64,000 nt of DNA from Pelomonas sp. CA6 (GCF_022549225.1 NZ_JAKZFD010000012.1:88543-152542), one strand, 5' to 3'; counted from the first letter of the stretch, positions 34,324 through 43,779 are shown. Notes: generated by a model from the letters alone, not told the origin. Made by a program: numbers and translations.

Positions 34324-36897
34324 ATGAATGAGGCGGAATTCGAGCGACACGTCCGGACCGGGGAGCGCAACAAGCAAGTCTTGGAACTCGTGCACAACTG
34401 GTGCGCGCACGCTGAAATCCGCAACCACGGCGGTGTCGGCCTGATCGCCCAGTGGACGGGTCTGCCACTTGGCATGTTCGGCATGCACTGCGACCACGCG
34501 CCCGCGGGAGGGATAGCTGGCTGGTATCTGGAGGAGGGGGTCCTCGATTTCTACGACCGAAACTGCGTGCACTGCGACAAGCGTCAACCGGTCCGCCTGC
34601 CAAACCTCATCCAGCTCGTTGGGGAGCGCGACCGCGAACTAGCGAGGCGCAAGGAACAGTCGGAGCGGGCGCAGGCAGCGGCGGAAGCAGCCCGCGACGC
34701 TCGAAAGGAGCGAAGAGACGCTCTGAGAGTTGGACAGAGCCCTTCGACTTGCGCCCTGCTCGATGACCTTGAGTCCTTGGACCATGGCCGCTCCCAAGAC
34801 GCACGGACGCGAATCGTCGAAACGGCAAGGCTGGCGCCCGAGGTCGTCACGCCACCGATCGTCGAGTACTTTTTCGAGTTGACGTCTTCAAAGGCTGCAG
34901 GGTGTCAGTCCGAGGCGCTCGAGGTTCTGCGACTCGTTGGGGCGGATGCCAAACGGTTAACAACGGCCGCTTTGCGCTGCCTTGCGCACCACGACGCAAT
35001 CGATACGGCGGCTGGGATTGTCATGGCAAACCCGAGCCTGGGTGACGGGTCTACCGTGGAAGCTGCGGTACCTGCTCTCATTGGACTGGCGAACCCTCCG
35101 CGGTCACAACTCTCTAGCTACGAACGGCGGCTTCTGCCAGGTCCGCTCCTGGCCGTCTTTGCGGCTCAGCCAGAGCAGGTCATGCGTGGCATAGAGCGAC
35201 TGCTCGACTCACGGCTGTCTTATCCCATCCGGACCGGCACTGCGGCGCTCAAAGTCCTTTCGCCAGTCGATCCAAGGTTGCTTGGGCGGTTCGCGAAGAC
35301 GCTGGTCACTAAGCTCGTTCGTGCGCACCTGCTCATCGACGAAGACGAAACCGACCGCGAGCTGTCCATGGTGTGTAGCGACCTCCAGCGCTCGCTGGCC
35401 GCAACACTCCTCCAGGATCCAGAACCGACGGACCAGTTGATTGCCGACTTCTACGAGAGCGCTTCATCCGAAGGCGAAGCGCGCCTCGTGCGCGTCTACG
35501 AAGAGGTCTTTCGGTTTGCGGTTCGTGGAAAGGCCGCGCTGCCAGAGTCGCTCGCTGGAGTAGTTCTCTCCAGGATCATCAAGTTCGCAAGCACGTCAAA
35601 GAACGACAAGGTGCTCAGCGAGATCATTCAGATACTGAGGAACGGTTCCGACCAACTTATCGGTGCGGCAAGGCGGTCACTCGATGTCGTGCTTGGAGCG
35701 GCAGCGGTTCTCGATGACAGGCTTGAGGCATTCGAGGCCGCGCAGAAGCTGAAGACCAATGCGACCCAGCTCGACTTTCTCACGGCGCAGAACGAGAGAA
35801 CTTCGCTCTACTACCTCCGAGAGTGCTTCTCTGCATTGGCAGCGAAGGCGGCGGAAGGTGATCGGAGGGCTACCGAGTCCTTCGTCGACTTCCTCGCGAG
35901 GATCGACGAGAGCCGCGCGGGCTTGAGTTCTGCACTGCTCAAGGAGGCGAATCACCTCATAGCGACGCCTGAAGGCCTAAACCTGGTCTTACCCGAGCTC
36001 TACACAGGACTGGTGGGCGCGTCCACGCTCGTACGCGCCGCAGCGGCTCAGACACTCGGCGAGGCAGGCGAGTGCCGAATCGCGGACCTACCAGAGCTCG
36101 TGCTCGAGGCGTTTGTTCTCCTGCTGAAAGATCCCTACGTCATCGTGCACAAGGCGGCCGCCAGGGCGCTTGGCAGCATTGCGCTGCCACCGCACCTCGA
36201 GCGGCAGGCTGATGCAGCGTTGCTTCAGCTCATCGTCGTCTACAGCTCGGGGAAGGATGCAGAGGACTTCTTGCCTCAGTGCATGCAGCTATACCTCAGG
36301 CGGTTCGCTGATCAGCGGCAACTGCGAGGCGGCCTCGCGGCGGCGTTCGTTCGGATCCTCAATGGAGTACCTGCGAGTCGGGAACTTCGTCGATTGAACT
36401 CGATGTCCAGATTTCTCAAGGATGAGCCCGAGTTTGTGGATCTGGTCATTCGTGTCCTCGACGACGAGGCTGTCAGCGAGTACGGCGAAGAAGACGCGAT
36501 CGACCTTGTGTATGCGATTCCTGACGAGCAGGTGTTGAAGCGTGCTGATGACTTGGCAAAGGTTGCGTTCCGGTGCTCCGGACGTTCCCTGTACGTCGGC
36601 GCGCTTGTAGAGATCCTGACCCGCGTTGGGGCATGGACGCAGGCCGTCTCTGCGATCACAGGCTCATGGGAGCACGTGCCGCATACTGTTCCGATGAGGC
36701 GAAGGAAGTGGACCATCCAGCTGCAGCGAGTCGCCGTGCAGTTTGAGGCCGCTGTTGCCGCTGGCGACTCGGCGCAACAGGCTGCCTTGAAATCAGAGTG
36801 GGAAGGCCTTGAGAAGGCCCTCCAAGACGATGAGAAGCTATATGCGGAAAGACGCAATCCTCTCCCAAGTTTTTTCCGCTCGCATACAGGCGGTTGA
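34324..36897 (+). CDS. Large HEAT-like helical protein with N-terminal Cys/His cluster (candidate defence gene)
   Basis: An 857-aa protein I cannot assign to a named family. The N-terminus (about 24-95) holds Cys27, Cys56 and a CVHC pair (81-84), with several His nearby (24, 29, 35, 55, 58), a likely zinc-binding module that includes GGVGLIAQWTGLPLG. A charged coiled coil follows (~99-135). The remaining ~700 residues are almost entirely helical and contain HEAT-like pairs, best seen at about 565-635 (VRAAAAQTLGEAG, then VHKAAARALGSIAL). It overlaps the start of the nuclease-like gene, so the two form a unit. GC content is lower than in the flanks, pointing to transfer. The large repeat scaffold would suit recognition of nucleic acid or protein. 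Confidence 0.75.
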   Translation: MNEAEFERHVRTGERNKQVLELVHNWCAHAEIRNHGGVGLIAQWTGLPLGMFGMHCDHAPAGGIAGWYLEEGVLDFYDRNCVHCDKRQPVRLPNLIQLVGERDRELARRKEQSERAQAAAEAARDARKERRDALRVGQSPSTCALLDDLESLDHGRSQDARTRIVETARLAPEVVTPPIVEYFFELTSSKAAGCQSEALEVLRLVGADAKRLTTAALRCLAHHDAIDTAAGIVMANPSLGDGSTVEAAVPALIGLANPPRSQLSSYERRLLPGPLLAVFAAQPEQVMRGIERLLDSRLSYPIRTGTAALKVLSPVDPRLLGRFAKTLVTKLVRAHLLIDEDETDRELSMVCSDLQRSLAATLLQDPEPTDQLIADFYESASSEGEARLVRVYEEVFRFAVRGKAALPESLAGVVLSRIIKFASTSKNDKVLSEIIQILRNGSDQLIGAARRSLDVVLGAAAVLDDRLEAFEAAQKLKTNATQLDFLTAQNERTSLYYLRECFSALAAKAAEGDRRATESFVDFLARIDESRAGLSSALLKEANHLIATPEGLNLVLPELYTGLVGASTLVRAAAAQTLGEAGECRIADLPELVLEAFVLLLKDPYVIVHKAAARALGSIALPPHLERQADAALLQLIVVYSSGKDAEDFLPQCMQLYLRRFADQRQLRGGLAAAFVRILNGVPASRELRRLNSMSRFLKDEPEFVDLVIRVLDDEAVSEYGEEDAIDLVYAIPDEQVLKRADDLAKVAFRCSGRSLYVGALVEILTRVGAWTQAVSAITGSWEHVPHTVPMRRRKWTIQLQRVAVQFEAAVAAGDSAQQAALKSEWEGLEKALQDDEKLYAERRNPLPSFFRSHTGG

Positions 36898-38293
36898 CGC
36901 ACTCTCCAAGCTTGGGCGCGGCGAAGCTGTCAGCGCCAAGTTGCTGCAACACATGAGCGCCGAGCTGGACGATGCCTCGCTCCGATATGGGCGCGCAGCG
37001 ACCGCGACCGCCTATGCAGCTTTCGCCGGACTGCTTCGCATCGTCTCGACCCTAGTCGAGTGGCGCCAGTCGATCCTTCACGCCTCTGAGGGGAGTGACC
37101 GGCTTGTGAGGAGCGTGATCGAGCGGTATCGACTCTGGAACAACGAGTACGGCGAGAAAGCCGAGGCCAAGGCGCTGCGGGACGCTTCGGCGTCCCTCCC
37201 GGCGGTGGCAGCGATCGCAGACTTTGAAGCTCTCTGCAGAGGCCTTGGAAGCGTTCCTCTGCCTATCGGGATCTTTGCCGACGAGGCTCCCAGGGTGCCG
37301 CCAAAGTCGGGCCGCGAGAAGGAAGCCGCTCCTCAGCCGGCCGAGCTTTCGGTCGCGTTCTTGAAGTTCCAATTGGGAGGCCAGCCAGCGGCAGATATTC
37401 ATCACTTAGTGCCAAGAGAGATGCACGACATGGAGATCGAGGTGCGGGTGTCTCGGTGGCCCGAGAACGCAACGCATCTGATCCTCACTCCAGTCTCGGC
37501 AGAGCCGCGTAGCACGTATGAGTTGTCCGAATTCAGCTTCGCGAGACCAGAAGGAAGGCCTCCGTTCACGCTCGTCCAGCAGGGTCGGGCGGTGCTTCAG
37601 GTCGCCCAAGGTCTCAAGGCACGACCGTTCGAGTTCAAGTACGCTGCGGCGTTCCGACCGGCCAGCGTTGAGCAGCCAGTTGCCATCGTGGGGCATCGCA
37701 CGCTACTGGTGGAAGGCATCGATGTCAGATCGAACCCGATTACAGGCTACTCGGCTGTAGACCAGAAGATCGTTGCCATCCGCGACATGCTTCGGCGTGA
37801 GGGCGGTGCGAACTCCCAGGAACTCTCGGACGTGCTCGAGTTGCTAACGGTATTGGGCGGCATGTCAGGCCGTGCCGTGCAGGACGCCGAGTTCGACGGC
37901 GTCTGGTCGGAAGACCGCTTTCAGGAACACGTGAGGATGGAGCTGCGGCGTGCACCTCGAATCGGGTCGGAGCTGGACGAACATCCCAAGGCTGCGGGCG
38001 GCATCACCGACCTGAGCTATCGTGGGATCGTCATCGAGCTCAAGTCGGTGAAAAACAGGATCGGAAAGATCGAGGATTGCCGGGCATACGTTGAACAAGC
38101 CGCCAGCTATGCAGTGGCGAAGGGCAAGCGAGTCGCCATCCTGTGCGTCCTTGATTGCAGCGTGAAGGACTCCGCTCCATGGCCTGCCGCCGAAGGTCTA
38201 GGGGTTCTGAGGTCTGCACCTCCTGCGGCCATTGCAGTCGCCACCGTGGTCATCCAGGGGAACATAACGCGACCGAGCAAGCTATCCCGCTGA
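36842..38293 (+). CDS. PD-(D/E)XK nuclease-domain protein partnered with the HEAT-like protein
   Basis: About 483 aa from the ATG at 36842, preceded by GAGAAG; starts at 36830 or TTG 36809 are possible. The first ~340 residues are of unknown type. The last ~130 carry a restriction-enzyme-like core: Glu362 in a helix (SEDRFQEHVRMEL), Asp390 in GGITDLSYRG, then IVIELKSV with Glu399 and Lys401 (the D...ExK motif), and Gln419-x3-Tyr423 (EQAASYA), the QxxxY motif of RecB/Cas4-type nucleases. It should cut DNA or RNA if the motif is functional. It overlaps the upstream gene by 56 bases in another frame, so expression is coupled. Confidence 0.75.
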   Translation: MRKDAILSQVFSARIQAVDALSKLGRGEAVSAKLLQHMSAELDDASLRYGRAATATAYAAFAGLLRIVSTLVEWRQSILHASEGSDRLVRSVIERYRLWNNEYGEKAEAKALRDASASLPAVAAIADFEALCRGLGSVPLPIGIFADEAPRVPPKSGREKEAAPQPAELSVAFLKFQLGGQPAADIHHLVPREMHDMEIEVRVSRWPENATHLILTPVSAEPRSTYELSEFSFARPEGRPPFTLVQQGRAVLQVAQGLKARPFEFKYAAAFRPASVEQPVAIVGHRTLLVEGIDVRSNPITGYSAVDQKIVAIRDMLRREGGANSQELSDVLELLTVLGGMSGRAVQDAEFDGVWSEDRFQEHVRMELRRAPRIGSELDEHPKAAGGITDLSYRGIVIELKSVKNRIGKIEDCRAYVEQAASYAVAKGKRVAILCVLDCSVKDSAPWPAAEGLGVLRSAPPAAIAVATVVIQGNITRPSKLSR

Positions 38294-38739
38294 GCACGCG
38301 CGACGGGCTTCGGCGCCGGCCGGGGTTGCCATAGCGACCGCGGGCGCGTTCCTGCCCGGGCGTCTCCTTCGGATCAAAGCGGTCATCGAGTCTTGCGGCG
38401 CCTACTGGCAGGTATCAGCCTGATGCTGCCTTCCAGACGGTGGCAGGCAGGCCAGCAGCGATCTCGGACGGTCGGCGCTGCCCTTCGTTCATCCCGTCTT
38501 GAGCACATTCCTGCCATCCGGGCTCAGGCCAGGGCGACTTCCGACTGTCCGGTCTGATGGTCGAACCGGCCGTTCGATGATGCCGCCCGCGCTCATGACG
38601 TTCGAGGGACTGCTTCGAGGTCCCGCGACCGTCGCAGATCGACCCTGTGCCGCCCTCAAGGAGCGCTGACAAGCCGCCCGCAAGCAGCCGTCAGCGGCAA
38701 CGGTCGGCTGTCTGAAGCGACATGGCCTACGGGCACAAC
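38294..38739. other. Gap after the nuclease-like gene
   Basis: No gene is supported in these 446 bases. The ORFs on both strands are short and none resembles a known protein. The sequence is of mixed composition with many CGG/CCG words, as often seen in decayed intergenic repeats. I see no inverted repeats long enough to mark an insertion-sequence end. Confidence 0.45.
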
Positions 38740-39207
38740 TCAAACAAGCTGGCGCGCCCAAACGAGCAGAGGGTTTGGCTGAGCATTGTCTGCCTCGGCT
38801 TCGTCGGAGCAGACTGGTTTCAGCTCCGACCACGGTATAAGGCCGTCGACATTGCTGGAGGCCAGATAGTTGTCAACGACTTCGCTGGCCGCCTTGGCGG
38901 GCTTCACCGCGCACCGAAATGGAAGCGCATCTGGAAGGCAGCGAGCAACGCTGAAGCGCAGTTGCCCCGCCTGCTCGTCATGCCAAAGGTAGAACGTCGC
39001 GGGCTTCCTACCAATGCTCTTAGCCTGGGCGCGACGGACGTCAACGGCCGTCTCGATAAATCGCGTCAGATCGACCGCGTTGGGCAGCTTGTCCGCAGGA
39101 AAAGACAGTGACCACAGATTCTCTGAAGCCCCTGCACCCCTGCCATCAGGAAGTTCAAGTCCGTCCCCGGTCATTTCGAGGATCCAGTCGTCAAATGTCA
39201 TCGGCAT
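38740..39207 (-). CDS. Hypothetical protein, 155 aa
   Basis: No family recognised. The protein starts MPMTFDDWILEMTGDGLELP and is acidic and soluble, without a signal or membrane segment. It has SLSFPADKLPNAVDLTRFIE and a strand-rich middle (KPATFYLWHDEQAGQLRFSV), which gives an alpha/beta look. It is isolated in a gene-poor region and could be a small immunity or phage-derived protein; that is only a guess. The opposite-strand ORF of 129 aa has less plausible composition. Confidence 0.55.
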   Translation of the reverse strand: MPMTFDDWILEMTGDGLELPDGRGAGASENLWSLSFPADKLPNAVDLTRFIETAVDVRRAQAKSIGRKPATFYLWHDEQAGQLRFSVARCLPDALPFRCAVKPAKAASEVVDNYLASSNVDGLIPWSELKPVCSDEAEADNAQPNPLLVWARQLV

Positions 39208-39681
39208 GCCTGGATATTAAGGTGCTATGCCCAGATGGACTGGCGAGAAGCGGTCACTCGTGAAGGACAGCTCCTGGCAATAGCAGTCACTGCAGCACCA
39301 TGGTCGAGCGACCGAGACCAGCCTAGTGCCGCTGCTCCCGCGGCGACCGTCAGGTCTGCAGGGGGTGCCGTCATCTGCGATCAGCCGCCGAATACACGCT
39401 CTCTCGCATGAAGCAGACGTCGGCGCACTTGGCCGGCTGACGGGTTCAACGACCAGTGCCGAGGATGCTGCGGTCGTCCAGCCTGGCTGCCCGTGGCATT
39501 TGTCGTCAAACGTCTGCTGCTTGAAGCGTTGGAACGGCTCTCCCGACCCAGTGCCGTCGGCCGGGCCAGTCACTTCAACGCCAGGGACCGGTCAGCGATA
39601 TGTAGGCCGAACACAGCCGCCAAATCGTGCCGACAAGGAGCGCAGAGGGCGTTGCATATGCTCTGCGCCCCAGGCCTCACG
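39208..39681. other. Gene-poor gap
   Basis: These 474 bases contain only short ORFs with no recognisable product. Composition is close to that of the neighbouring hypothetical genes. Nothing resembling an RNA gene or mobile-element end was seen. Confidence 0.45.
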
Positions 39682-40596
39682 CTAGGAGTAAACATCCCCC
39701 GCATCGAAGTCAATCGCTTCTTGCTCCTTAAACGCCCGCATGATGTCTAGCTCGTCCAAGCGAGAGACGTTCTCCAGCTTGTTGATCTCCGCCGCCGCCT
39801 CAGGGGTGGCCGCGGTCGCGGGTACGGCATGCCTTTGTGGGGTTGACTGATCTTCAACGAACTTCATCAACCTTGGCTGACCGTCATGCATCTCGCTTTT
39901 GACGACTGATCGGCGCGCTACAGGTGCTTGTCTGAGTGATTCAAGGAAGCGGTAGATCGGGCTCACGGTAAAAACGCCACTTTGCCCAAAGCTCCAACGT
40001 ACCCCATCCGAGTCTTGGTACGAAGTCAGGAACCACACGAGAGCACTGGCAACCGGCGCCTCCTCACGGTCAGACCAGAAGTCGACCCTAAACGGTGTGC
40101 AATCGCCGAGTTGAGGCGTCATGCTCAACTCTGCTGGCCAAGCGTCGTGAACAGAATAGTTCCGCTCGCCTGCGTCTGACGACGGGCCCGCTTCGGTCCA
40201 TGTGATTAGTTGGGGAGGCCGGGACGGCCTCGGCAGCCCTGGTCGATCAATCCTGGTGAACCGAGGCGCCAGCCCCTCAAGGCTGAACCTCGATTTCTTC
40301 TGCACGCGTTGCGCCAGCAGGGTTGGAGCCTCATAGCGACCCGAGGCGTCCAGGCTGTGCATGGCCTCGCCACCGCGCCAAGTCAGCATGGCATAGGCTA
40401 CTTGGAGCCGCTGGTCTGAGTTCTCGCCCTTGCGATCTAGATGCGCCTTGAACGAGTTCCAGTCCTTGAACTGATGCTCGTGGGCCAATGCCTCGTAGAA
40501 CGTAGCTTGGGGAAGGGTGATGCCAATGGCGCTAGAAGAGCGCTGAAGCTCCTTGGCAAGAGCTTTGACGCGTGCAGCGTCCAGCATAGAAGTCAT
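39682..40596 (-). CDS. Hypothetical protein with Glyoxalase_8-like helical N-terminus
   Basis: About 304 aa from the ATG at 40596, which has AAGGA 7 bases upstream; the frame is open to 40911 but that part does not look coding. Residues ~5-50 (ARVKALAKELQRSSSAIGI, then ATFYEALAHEHQFKDWNSFK) match a short helical segment that accompanies the so-called Glyoxalase_8 proteins of plasmids and islands (pattern: LA-x-x-HxF-x-DWN). The rest has no recognised domain; it includes a segment with two Trp (VDFWSDREEAPVASALVWF) and an acidic C-terminus. Function unknown; the feature is typical of horizontally moved regions. Confidence 0.65.
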   Translation of the reverse strand: MTSMLDAARVKALAKELQRSSSAIGITLPQATFYEALAHEHQFKDWNSFKAHLDRKGENSDQRLQVAYAMLTWRGGEAMHSLDASGRYEAPTLLAQRVQKKSRFSLEGLAPRFTRIDRPGLPRPSRPPQLITWTEAGPSSDAGERNYSVHDAWPAELSMTPQLGDCTPFRVDFWSDREEAPVASALVWFLTSYQDSDGVRWSFGQSGVFTVSPIYRFLESLRQAPVARRSVVKSEMHDGQPRLMKFVEDQSTPQRHAVPATAATPEAAAEINKLENVSRLDELDIMRAFKEQEAIDFDAGDVYS

Positions 40597-40999
40597 GCTC
40601 AGTTCCTTGTTGGCGCGGGAGTTCTTTGGTACTCCCATTGCCAAGCCCGCGAACGAGAAACTGACAAGAACGTCTGATACGACGAACGGACTTTCACCTT
40701 GCCTGTTAAGGCGGGAGTGGCTGGCGTCCAAACCGAGACGGAGTGTATAAGATTTCCGCGACGATCTAGATGAACGGTGTTCGTTGGCCGCCGCCATTCG
40801 AGCCTCCGACGGCGAACGTCTCAGACCAGCCTCAAGCAGTACCAACTCAGCGACCGGCCCCTCCGCAGCGATTGGGGTCTCTCCCTTCTCCAAACTCGAC
40901 GCTGGGCGCATGCGGTGTGCAGGTGCAGCCGCGGGTGGACGCGCTCACCCGGGAACTGCTGCCACACCGATGGCAAGCTGTTGCTGCGACACTGGCCGG
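40597..40999. other. Divergent gap between the Glyoxalase_8-like and pRiA4b-type genes
   Basis: No gene supported. It should hold the promoters of two divergent genes. Near 40740-40760 there is a modestly AT-richer stretch. From about 40900 a short GC-rich frame (ending at 41003) reads like a protein fragment, but I cannot assign it to any family and treat it as non-coding. Confidence 0.4.
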
Positions 41000-41581
41000 A
41001 TGAGCACCAAGTTCCAGCGCGCCCAGCCCCGTATCGCTTACCAGTTGCGCATCGAGCTGCAGCACATCGCACCCCTGATCTGGCGGCGCATCCTCGTACC
41101 TGACACCGTCAAGCTTGCAAAGCTTGATCGCATCGTGCAGGCCGCCATGGGTTGGACCAACAGCCATCTGCACGACTGGCACATCGAGCAACAACGCTAC
41201 GGCATCCCGGACGACGAATGGGCGGGCAGCGGCGACATGCGGGACGAGCGCAAGTTCACTGTCGGCGCCGCATTGGGCGAACAGGTCAACGAGTTCATGT
41301 ACAGCTACGACCTCGGCGACGGGTGGGATCACCGCATCACGGTCGAGGAGCGGCTGCCGATCCAGGCCGGCCGCAATGACTGGCCGATGTGCCTGGCCGG
41401 CGAGAACGCCTGCCCACCGGAGGACGTCGGAGGTCCACCGGGCTACATGGACTTCCTGCAGGCCATGCGCGACCCGCAGCACGAGCAGCACGCCGACTAT
41501 TGGTCCTGGTGGGGCGGCCCGTTCGACCCGACGGGCTTCGGCATCAACGCGGCCAACATGGCGATCCGCAAGCTGCGCTGA
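41000..41581 (+). CDS. Plasmid pRiA4b ORF-3 family protein
   Basis: About 193 aa. The family signature is complete: YQLRIELQHIAPLIWRRILV near the start, LDRIVQAAMGWTNSHLHDWH in the middle, FMYSYDLGDGWDHRITVE, and CPPEDVGGPPGYMDFLQAM towards the end. The ATG at 41000 gives the normal family N-terminus. These proteins occur on plasmids, in transposons and in genomic islands; their function is unknown. Its presence supports the view that this region was acquired. Confidence 0.9.
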   Translation: MSTKFQRAQPRIAYQLRIELQHIAPLIWRRILVPDTVKLAKLDRIVQAAMGWTNSHLHDWHIEQQRYGIPDDEWAGSGDMRDERKFTVGAALGEQVNEFMYSYDLGDGWDHRITVEERLPIQAGRNDWPMCLAGENACPPEDVGGPPGYMDFLQAMRDPQHEQHADYWSWWGGPFDPTGFGINAANMAIRKLR

Positions 41582-42113
41582 TCTCGCCGGTGTCAAGGCG
41601 GGTTCGCCGGAAGCTGATGAATGGGCGCTCGAGGGTGGGTTGCAAAAGAAGGGCCAGCGCATCGCCGTCTGGCGGGGGGCGACACTGGCGAGTTGCTCTT
41701 TGGCCCTCGCGACGGCGCCTCAGTAATCCAGCCTGAGTTTGCTTTTTCTTGGCTCGGACGTATGTCGGCGGGATGCTTGCGATACGTCAACAGCTTTGTG
41801 TCTCGGTCGAACGGCGGCGGTGGCAACGACACTTCCGGTCTTTGTGAAGTGAAGATGGCCAGTCACAGCGAAGCCGAACAATCGGTTCTTTCTGTCTATG
41901 ATCGACTTTGTCGCTGAATTCCCCGAAGGGAGTCCTGCGACGTTCGGTTTCAGATGCAGCTGTGTGCACGGCCCTGACTCGGCGACCGGATTGAACACCG
42001 TCCGTCGCCACCTCAACGAGGCATGGGCTTTCAGTGCCATCGATACCGGGCACCCTCAATTCGCGAAGCTGTCGTCTTGGCTTCTGTTTCCATTGACTCA
42101 CGTCTAACTGTTC
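41582..42113. other. Gene-poor gap
   Basis: No supported gene in 532 bases. A 69-aa ORF (41898-42107) on the plus strand and others on the minus strand have no recognisable family and no ribosome site. The composition is less GC-rich than the core genome, as expected for the accessory region. Confidence 0.45.
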
Positions 42114-42608
42114 ATGAAATCAATCGCCGTCGCCCTGTCTTCCCTCCTGCTCGTGGCCTGCTCCGTGCTTCAGGAACCGCTGCCCAAGGGGTACACGGGC
42201 CCCACCGCGGAACTCGTTGACAGCGGCTTCCGGGAGGACCACGCCAAGGCGCAGATCTTCGCCGCCACCGAGATCGACGGCCGTCCGATCAAGAACGCGA
42301 TCATTGACACGCGCCGCGCCAGCGAAGGCCAGGGCTTTACCGTGTCTCCCACGCCCACCCAGCGCGCCATCCCCGCGCAGCCGATCAAGGTGATGATTGA
42401 GGGAACGCACCAGACGGGCGCTCCCATCCACGAGATCGCCAGCCGGGCTGCGGGAACCTTCTTCTCCGTCGAGGGGGTCGTGGATTTCAAGCCGGAGGCC
42501 GGCAAGCGCTATGTGGTGAAGGGCGAGCTCAAGAAGGAGGGCTCCGCCGTTTGGATCGAGGAACTCGACACAGGGAAGGTCGTCACCGAGAAGGTGGTGG
42601 CCAAGTAG
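42114..42608 (+). CDS. Lipoprotein, unknown function
   Basis: A 164-aa protein with a lipoprotein signal (MKSIAVALSSLLLVACSV; lipobox LVAC, Cys16). The mature part is rich in beta-prone stretches: AKAQIFAATEIDGRPIKNAI, IKVMIEGTHQTG, YVVKGELKKEGSAVWIEEL. No family recognised, but the plan (beta-sandwich after a lipid anchor, ending in a GKVVTEKV tail) is like small surface or periplasmic lipoproteins. It is monocistronic and followed by a GC hairpin. Confidence 0.75.
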   Translation: MKSIAVALSSLLLVACSVLQEPLPKGYTGPTAELVDSGFREDHAKAQIFAATEIDGRPIKNAIIDTRRASEGQGFTVSPTPTQRAIPAQPIKVMIEGTHQTGAPIHEIASRAAGTFFSVEGVVDFKPEAGKRYVVKGELKKEGSAVWIEELDTGKVVTEKVVAK

Positions 42609-42617
42609 TCATCACCG

Positions 42618-42646
42618 GCATGCGCGCGGCGTTCCAGGGCGCATGC
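42618..42646 (+). terminator. Inverted repeat after the lipoprotein gene
   Basis: GCATGCGC (42618-42625) and GCGCATGC (42639-42646) form a perfect 8-bp stem with a 13-base loop, 9 bases after the stop codon. There is no T-run, so if it ends transcription it may do so weakly or with Rho. Confidence 0.35.
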
Positions 42647-42818
42647 GCCCTTGGACCCGCGGCGGCTCGCCGCCGCTCGTGGAGTGCCTGGGGCATGGGC
42701 CGCACGAGTGGACTGACTTGAATCTGACCGCCGATGAGCCGTCCCGCCCATCGAGCCTTTGCCGATGGCAGCGCGGCATCCCTTCAACCGGGCACCCCCT
42801 CTGCGTCGAGGATCATCC

Positions 42819-43283
42819 ATGTCAGCACTGAAACGCGTGTTTTCCTGTCTGGCCTCCTGTGTGCTCTTGCTGGGTTGCTCGGAAGCGAGCAATGGCACCG
42901 GCTCCATCAGCAAACGCATCGGAGAGATCGTGCATACGCCAGGAGCCACGGAGATGGATCTCCGCAAGCTGCCGACGTTTGGCTGGGCGTATTTCTTGGC
43001 TTCCAGGCCAGGCGCCTCCCGGGAGGAGGTCTGCAAGCTCATCGGGGCAGGGCGCAATGTCTGCGGCCGTATCGTTCGCATTGAGAAAGCGCCCGATGAC
43101 CATGTCTACTTGCTGTTTGGCCTGAATGGGCAGCTGACTCACATCGAGCTTCACGCATTGGCGAATGGCCATTTCGATATGGAGTTTCCTGCGGAGGGAC
43201 TTCCCAAAGCCGATGCTGTTTTCAGGATTCGCCGGAGTTCCACGGGTTCCGGTCCGGACACCATATTCTTGGAGCCGAAGTGA
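42819..43283 (+). CDS. Lipoprotein, unknown function
   Basis: About 154 aa from an ATG with GAGGA 6-7 bases upstream. The signal peptide ends in a lipobox (LLLGC, Cys20). The mature part includes two further Cys (in REEVCKLIGAGRNVCGRI) that are spaced for a disulfide, then a beta-rich domain (DDHVYLLFGLNGQLTHIEL). No family recognised. It may pair with the upstream lipoprotein, but the 210-base gap argues against co-transcription. Confidence 0.72.
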   Translation: MSALKRVFSCLASCVLLLGCSEASNGTGSISKRIGEIVHTPGATEMDLRKLPTFGWAYFLASRPGASREEVCKLIGAGRNVCGRIVRIEKAPDDHVYLLFGLNGQLTHIELHALANGHFDMEFPAEGLPKADAVFRIRRSSTGSGPDTIFLEPK

Positions 43284-43593
43284 CCATCCGCTCCTCATTG
43301 GAGCCGGTCGGCCACATCCAGTTCAGACTTTGACTGGCCGAGCGGGGGCTGGCCCTCGAGGACCTGCAGGTGTTCACTGCAGCAATGACCTCCCCGCCGG
43401 GTCGCCGGGCTGCCGCACGAGCCCTGGCCTGCCGGGCGAGTCGCCGCGCCGGGCCTGTCTGATTCTGGGTCTGAGCCGACGCATGCGCAGCCATGCGCTG
43501 CGCCAGCTGGGCCAGGCCAGGGCGCTGTGGACTCGACGCATGGAATCCATACTGCCGCTCGAAGCGCGGCCTCTGCCCTAGACTGCACAGCCG
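43284..43593. other. Gap at the right edge of the accessory region
   Basis: These 310 bases hold no supported gene. A minus-strand ORF that runs through here and through lysR is an antisense shadow. No inverted repeat or insertion-sequence end was found. Confidence 0.45.
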
Positions 43594-43779
43594 ATGTTCA
43601 AGCGCTACAAGACGGATGCATTCGACCTGACGCTGCTTGCCTTCGAAGCATGGGGCCGCTATGGCCTGCTGCTGGGGTCTGGCATGGCCGCGGCGTTCGG
43701 GCAGGTGCTGCTGGCCTTGCTTTTCCTGGTGCTCGCGGTCGGGCTCTTTCTTCGCGTCTGGCGCCGAAGGCGGCGGTGA
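43594..43779 (+). CDS. Possible small membrane protein, 61 aa
   Basis: The ORF gives one strongly hydrophobic helix (FGQVLLALLFLVLAVGLFLRV) with a polar N-terminal part and a basic WRRRRR end, a layout expected of a small inner-membrane protein oriented by the positive-inside rule. There is no clear ribosome site and no homologue I can name. It lies just before the lysR regulatory site. It may be real or chance. Confidence 0.35.
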   Translation: MFKRYKTDAFDLTLLAFEAWGRYGLLLGSGMAAAFGQVLLALLFLVLAVGLFLRVWRRRRR

